The notes below the pieces were generated by a model. It did no database searches. It saw only the letters and a program-made list of their open reading frames with translations, and was not told where the DNA came from. Shown here one piece after another: positions 60,086 to 64,000 of a stretch of 64,000 nt of DNA. The position numbers and the translations under genes were made by a program. The first letter of the stretch is position 1; the number at the start of each line of letters is the position of its first letter. Where the stretch lies: the NCBI GenBank assembly GCA_034440575.1, contig JAOTOL010001389.1, positions 399,501 through 463,500 of the forward strand. Direction: 5' to 3'. This DNA comes from Imbricaverruca yamaguchii (taxonomy: Eukaryota; Arthropoda; Thecostraca; Neoverrucidae).

Positions 60086-62554
60086 AGCCACAGCCGCAAT
60101 ACGTCAGACCGCAGAGGAGCCGACGTGTGACTCCAACTCGTGGAAGTCGCTATCACCAGCCACCACAGCGCCGAACGCCAGCATAGCCGCGCGGGCAGAT
60201 CAAGTCGGCGCCTGACCACCGGAAACTGATTGCCACTGGCGACATGTGGAACGGAACAGTGCACATCTCGTGCCGAGCATTACCGCCGGCCGGTATGGTC
60301 TTGTGCTGGTGATTGTCACTGGTCCAGATTAGTCTGTGGAGGCTGTTGCCACTGGTCCCTGCTGGTCTGTGGTGGTCACTGCCACTGACCGCATTTGTCT
60401 ATAATGGCCATTGCCACGTACCTGGCTGTGTCTGTGATGGTTGGCGTGCTGGTGCGAGGGGATCAGTGAAGCATGTGTTCCCTGGAGCATTCGCTTGAGT
60501 GTGATCAACGATGCTCACTTCTTCCATAATGTTATAGCTGTCCTTCGAAGTGGAGCTGTTTCAGTTTCAAGTTTCAGACGGTCTGAGCTAAAAAGCCTCG
60601 AAACTGGAGTATATCGCGGATTGACATTTTCTAATCCGGTCCACCCGATATCCAAATGAACCAATCCGAAGTCTATTAATATTCGTACCAGACGTATAAA
60701 TCCATCTTTTGCCCAATCCATTAAGAAAGTAAAACAGATGAAACCTGATTGACTGAAGTAACCAATAACATGTGGACCATGAACTTCATGTATGTGAGGT
60801 AACCAACAAATAATCAAATAAGACAGCGTAAACTTCAAAATTAAATATTAAAAGACCCACTCTGTTCAGAGGGAGTGTCACCATCTTGAACAAAATGCTT
60901 ATTTCCCTTTAAAAATATAGGTAGTTACCAGGGTCATTGCACTATAATAAAAATTAACCATTCCAGACTAACAACCCTTTCATATCAAGCATAGACGCGT
61001 ACATAAATCTAAAGATAGTTGTGCGATTGACATACTAAATGTGATTGCCTTGCAGTGCCCATCTAGAGCACCTGGCTATGAAGCTTCACACTCAATGAAG
61101 CCATTGTCATGGGTTGAGATATGTGGGTAGGTAGGTGTCTCACGCCTGTACAACTTCCCACCAGTTAATGGTAATGAGCTTATTTTGCTTAACCAGCACA
61201 CACCTACGACACCACTCGTGACAGTTATGGTCCCGGACTTATTTTGCCTGCCAAGTTCACATTTACAGTTTGCCTTAGGCCGTTCATACTCTCCTTGAAC
61301 TTTCTTTCTAATGGAGTGTCATGGCGTCCCTCACCGCTTACAACGACAATGTTTGCGTTGTCTCGGACTGCTCCAAGTTTGATTAACTGCGCTGTTTTTT
61401 CATATTTGGCAACACATCTTTCCTTCCGATAGACTTTCAATGTCAACAAGCGTAGAAGTCATTAACATGTCCTGCAGAGTATAATTTTGCAGCCTTATTA
61501 CTTGCATACTCCATTTCGTGCTGGCGATTTTCTGCAGTTTTCCAGACAGTTCAAGATCACTCCTATTCCAATTCTAAATCGTGACCAAAAAGAGTGCTGA
61601 TGGTCTATCCAAGTGCTTATTAAGCTCCATTAATTTTCGGTTAAAAAATGCACCTGGGCTGCGGAGCCGTTCTAAACAGTGACGTCATGATGACTTCACT
61701 ACCCACGATTGGACCACTTAGCACTTGTAGCTGAGTAACTTATGGCCACGCCACAGGCCACTGTAACAACCATCTGAGTTTGTGATGGCAGGTTAGGTGA
61801 ACTGACATGGTCAATTTGTCCAATCTCTGTACACCCAGATGTTGTTCATGTCCGACATTTGTGGGCGTCTCGATTGGGCTGTGATGGACAAGCCCATCGG
61901 ATTTTACAAGACGCAGCTTGATTGAACCACCCCACCTTCATTGGGTCGTATTGCGTTGTCTGTGTTGTGGCTGCGCGACAAGCGCTGCTTCAGCAGCATT
62001 CTCAGCGCACTCCTCAGCAAGTCCTGGCACCGCTGGTTCGCCAGTGACCACGACATGACCGCGACAGCACTTGGGAGCGATTACATCCAGCCCTGCGGGC
62101 TTATATGCAGGGACTCGTCTTGCATGCTAACTGGGTCGGCCCGACCATCTGCATGTAGTGAGAGAAAATGTGTTTGTTTGTCGCGAGCACACCGAAGAGA
62201 GATCTTGCCACGACGTCGTGCTGTCGTGCGCGGTGTCTGTTGCCGACGCCCGCTGCCCCTCTCTCTCTCACTACTGCCTCCCCGTCCCGTCGAGAGAACA
62301 CTCGACAGCGGCGTGCTTCAGCCCACGACGGACCCGTTGTCGAGACGGCAGACCGGGCGGACGTCGGACCGTCGGCGGACCGCGCCACCTTCCCGTGTCC
62401 ACCAGCAGCAGCCCAGCCGGACCCGGTACCGTTCTGTGGGGAGCCGGCCGTGCCGGAGCGGTGGTGCTGTGACTCGGCCGGTGGCGGCTGGGCCGACCCG
62501 AGAGCCAGCGTCGTGAAGCACGCGGCGTGCGGAGCGGACGCCGGCGGGCGCCGC
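60086..62554. other. Unassigned downstream flank
   Basis: No gene recognised. The segment 62200-62554 becomes GC-rich, and overlapping plus-strand frames (191 and 129 codons) run through it with Arg/Pro-rich readings. It could be the first exon of a neighbouring gene, but nothing specific supports that. Confidence 0.35.
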
Positions 62555-63110
62555 TAGCCCGGCACGCCGCTAGCCCGGCACGCCGCTAGCCCGGCACGCC
62601 GCTAGCCCGGCACGCCGCTAGCCCGGCACGCCGCTAGCCCGGCACGCCGCTAGCCCGGCACGCCGCTAGCCCGGCACGCCGCTGGCCCGCCACGCCGCTA
62701 GCCCGGCACGCCGCTAGCCCGGCACGCCGCTAGCCCGGCACGCCGCTAGCCCGGCACGCCGCTGGCCCGGCACGCCGCTAGCCCGGCACGCCGCTACCGC
62801 ACGCCGCTAGCCCGGCCCGCCGCTGGACCGCCACGCCGCTAGCCCGGCTCGCCGCTAGCCCGGCACGCCGCTAGCCCGGCCCGCCGCTGGACCGCCACGC
62901 CGCTAGCCCGGCTCGCCGCTAGCCCGGCACGCCGCTGGCCCGGCACGCCGCTGGCCCGGCACGCCGCTAGCCCGCCACACCGCTAGCCCGCCACGCCGCT
63001 AGCCCGGCAGCCGCTAGCCCGGCACGCCGCTAGCCCGGCACGCCGCTAGCCCGGCACGCCGCTGGCCCGGCACGCCGCTGGCCCGCCACGCCGCTGGGCC
63101 GACACGCCGC
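62555..63110. repeat. 16-bp GC-rich minisatellite, about 34 copies
   Basis: Unit CCGGCACGCCGCTAGC, with CTGGCC and CCGCCACG variants towards the 3' end and one shortened copy near 62800. Confidence 0.97.
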
Positions 63111-64000
63111 ACGTCCGCCCATTCCGCGATGCATGGCGCGGAGGCTAACGAGGAGTCCCGCCGGCAGGTGGTTTCGACATAGCCACCGGTGCTCTTCCGC
63201 GCCGAGTCGGTCACAGAGGCGGCTTGACTGGCGATGGCTGTTGACCGGCGGAGGTGGTCTGTGGCGCCCCCTCAGTGCGACCGTGTTGTGCATGAACAAT
63301 GGTGTGACAAGTCACGGCATGAGAGATCAAGTTGTGCCCGCCTTAGAATGCAATTGAAAGATGGTGCGGAATTCCGCGGCATCTTTCAATTTGAGTTTGG
63401 TTTGCAGCAGTCCTGGGTGCTCCGTCTGTCTGTCTATTTCGGTTTTAGGTATCATCGATCAGATTATGGTCTCCGTCGACACCAGTTCAAGATAAGACTG
63501 ATTAGATGCTATGCGGAACTGTGCAATACACATGAACTCACGATTTATGTGGCAGCCGACGCCTGCATGTGTGTTAGTATTCTGTGGGAGCCTATTCGAG
63601 CTCCACGTGTAAACATTCACAGCTTGCGTCGCATCAGCATTCCCAGGTCAGGCCGGCACGACGCTACCGGACACTATAAATAAGGCAGGCCACCAATCAC
63701 GTCGTACACCCGGAGGGACGGCCGTCGACAACAAAAACGGCACACAGCACAGCTGGGAGACCTCGACCAGCTCCAGTGCACCTCCCGGCACCTTCACTGC
63801 AGCTGGGCGGTGGCAGGTGGTTCAGTCAGCTGCTCGGTGTTCGTAGCCTGTTGTAGTTGCAGCTTGTGCTGTTGCAAAGTTCCGGAAAACAATGTGACAT
63901 TTTGGCTGGTGTTTTGATTGCTGATTTCATTCTGAGTGCATTTGTTCAGCTATGTTAATCCTGCTCAGGAGTACTCTGCTTTGCCAATATGACATTGGGC
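63111..64000. other. Unassigned right edge
   Basis: Apart from the TATA candidate I see no feature. A plus-strand open frame of 149 codons (63234-63683) has no recognised domain. Confidence 0.35.
63675..63682 (+). promoter_or_regulatory. Candidate TATA box at window edge
   Basis: TATAAATA in a GC-rich setting (GACACTATAAATAAGGCAGG), followed about 12 bp later by CCAAT. A start site about 30 bp downstream would lie near 63705. No coding region follows before the window ends, so any gene would lie to the right. Confidence 0.3.

Noticed and set aside
59139..60215. 358-codon plus-strand ORF, Ser/Leu/Pro-rich
   Set aside because: Runs through the 30-bp repeat and the CT-rich tract; no non-repetitive protein-like core.

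Overview
This is a eukaryotic nuclear window, most likely from an arthropod. The evidence is one large, widely spaced intron-containing gene, GT-AG splice sites, long CA/TG/TA microsatellites, decayed non-LTR retrotransposon and hAT-like MITE fragments, and a short interstitial tract of the arthropod-type telomere repeat TTAGG (16587-16666). The genus cannot be read from the sequence; a crustacean is plausible but is only a guess.

Only one host protein-coding gene is firmly supported: a Bcl-2 family gene of the Bok type (the group that includes insect Debcl and Buffy), plus strand, 13412-54354. Three coding exons join in frame: 13412-14081 (phase 1 end), 38119-38210 (phase 0 end) and 54193-54354. 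They give 924 bp and a predicted 307-residue protein with a basic, Ser-rich N-terminal extension, BH4-like helix, BH3, BH1 (TWGR), BH2 (ending GGW) and a C-terminal membrane anchor. The introns are about 24.0 and 16.0 kb, so roughly two thirds of the window is this one gene. The intron after GGW in BH2 sits at the same place and phase as the classical intron of vertebrate BCL2.

The rest is dominated by tandem repeats. More than 25 minisatellite or microsatellite arrays, with units of about 11 to 72 bp plus dinucleotides, cover roughly one sixth of the window. Most of the long open frames are by-products of these arrays, often open on several frames and both strands. Layout: 1-12.4 kb, upstream flank with arrays and an RT remnant at 4.1 kb; 12.4-13.4 kb, a MITE, a 16-bp array and a GGC-rich presumed 5' UTR directly before Bok; 14.1-38.1 kb, intron 1; 38.2-54.2 kb, intron 2, with the densest arrays, a hAT-like MITE, a perfect 23-bp hairpin and a possible small nested gene near 48.7 kb; 54.4-64 kb, downstream flank with more arrays, an inactive minus-strand RT pseudogene at 56.7-57.2 kb and a TATA-box candidate at the right edge.

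The most notable points are: the last Bok exon's splice acceptor lies inside a minisatellite that has duplicated it into upstream decoys; the Bok BH3 lacks the canonical Asp; the palindrome TGACGTCA occurs 15 times, where about one is expected by chance; and many unrelated arrays share a GTGAC/GTCAC core. I found no bacterial features, no CRISPR array and no rRNA or intact tRNA gene.
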